Source of the DNA: Legionella qingyii
GTDB lineage: Bacteria > Pseudomonadota > Gammaproteobacteria > Legionellales > Legionellaceae
Direction: 5' to 3'
Assembly: GCF_003184185.1 (NCBI RefSeq)
Contig: NZ_QHJG01000018.1
Location: 7,382 to 71,381, forward strand
DNA length: 64,000 nt
Within the stretch, counting starts at the first letter, position 1, and every line of letters begins with the position of its first letter. A program made the position numbers and the translations under genes. Below are positions 63,897 to 64,000 of this stretch, in pieces. A model generated the notes under the pieces. It was not told the origin of the DNA, did no database searches, and worked only from the letters and a program-made list of their open reading frames with translations.

Positions 63897-64000
63897 AGGG
63901 ACATTAGGAATTTTGTTGTTCCCGAGTGGACGTTAGGGATTTTGTTGTTCCCGAGCGGACGTTAGGGATTTTGTCATTTCCGCGAAGACATTAGAGATTG
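63897..64000. repeat. 29-bp minisatellite running off the window
   Basis: Units begin at 63897, 63926, 63955 and 63984 (partial), exactly 29 bp apart. The common core is GACGTTAGGGATTTTGT followed by TGTTCCCGA. Copies differ at a few sites, most in the last complete one. There are no unique spacers, so it is a tandem array, not a CRISPR. Confidence 0.9.

Noticed and set aside
63897..64000. Possible CRISPR array
   Set aside because: Units are contiguous 29-bp tandem copies with no unique spacers and no cas genes nearby.

Overview
The window is AT-rich gammaproteobacterial chromosome, and the gene content points to Legionella. The strongest single marker is a 474-residue lipase at 21020-22444 whose Ser85, Asp203 and His251 fall exactly at the catalytic positions described for Legionella PlaB. 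Ankyrin and coiled-coil proteins, several lineage-specific proteins with effector-like features and an ABC-transporter-dependent capsule locus fit the same genus. Capsule loci of this type are known in the L. longbeachae group; assigning that group here is inference.

Left part (1-20 kb). The window opens inside an ankyrin-repeat gene. Next come a broken GH72-like beta-1,3-glucanosyltransferase pseudogene and an efflux operon (BigR-type ArsR regulator, TolC, RND pump, DUF2892 protein) with two copies of one operator and no adaptor gene. Homospermidine synthase is divergent from an aldehyde dehydrogenase/class III aminotransferase pair. Two small exported Cys-rich proteins, a zinc-ribbon/TM2 membrane protein, a CvfB-like RNA-binding protein, a papain-like protease with a hairpin abutting its start codon and a MerR/TipAS regulator follow.

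Middle part (19.6-39 kb). This holds a Pro/Glu-repeat protein with an effector-like tail, plaB, a 124-bp MITE-like palindrome, a dipeptide epimerase plus permease operon, HdeD, an isoprenylcysteine methyltransferase-like gene with an early stop, MltA, a nitrilase remnant, a putative Cys/His/Asp enzyme, an ArsC/Spx-family protein, an orphan solute-binding protein, a large membrane-anchored unknown, a HerA-like ATPase, a YbaB-like protein and two divergent paralogues with a conserved His...Cys signature.

Capsule cluster (39.1-56.1 kb). A GT4-KpsC fusion, KpsS, KpsE, KpsD, KpsT and KpsM homologues supply Kdo-linker synthesis and export. Two FkbM methyltransferases, a three-module glycosyltransferase, Gmd and a GDP-keto-sugar reductase supply a GDP-6-deoxyhexose and probably assemble and decorate the chain. 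KpsT and one FkbM protein both carry DUF4214-like tails. No KpsF or KpsU homologue is seen here.

Right part (56.2-64 kb). A second Cys/His/Asp-type protein and a coiled-coil protein with an acidic tail lie next to small unknowns. A His-rich P-type ATPase with several altered signature motifs is divergent from a Zur-like regulator, with a perfect 15-bp palindrome between them. The window ends with a TMEM43-family protein, a REP-like inverted pair and a 29-bp minisatellite that runs off the edge. No rRNA, tRNA, CRISPR array or intact insertion sequence was seen by reading.
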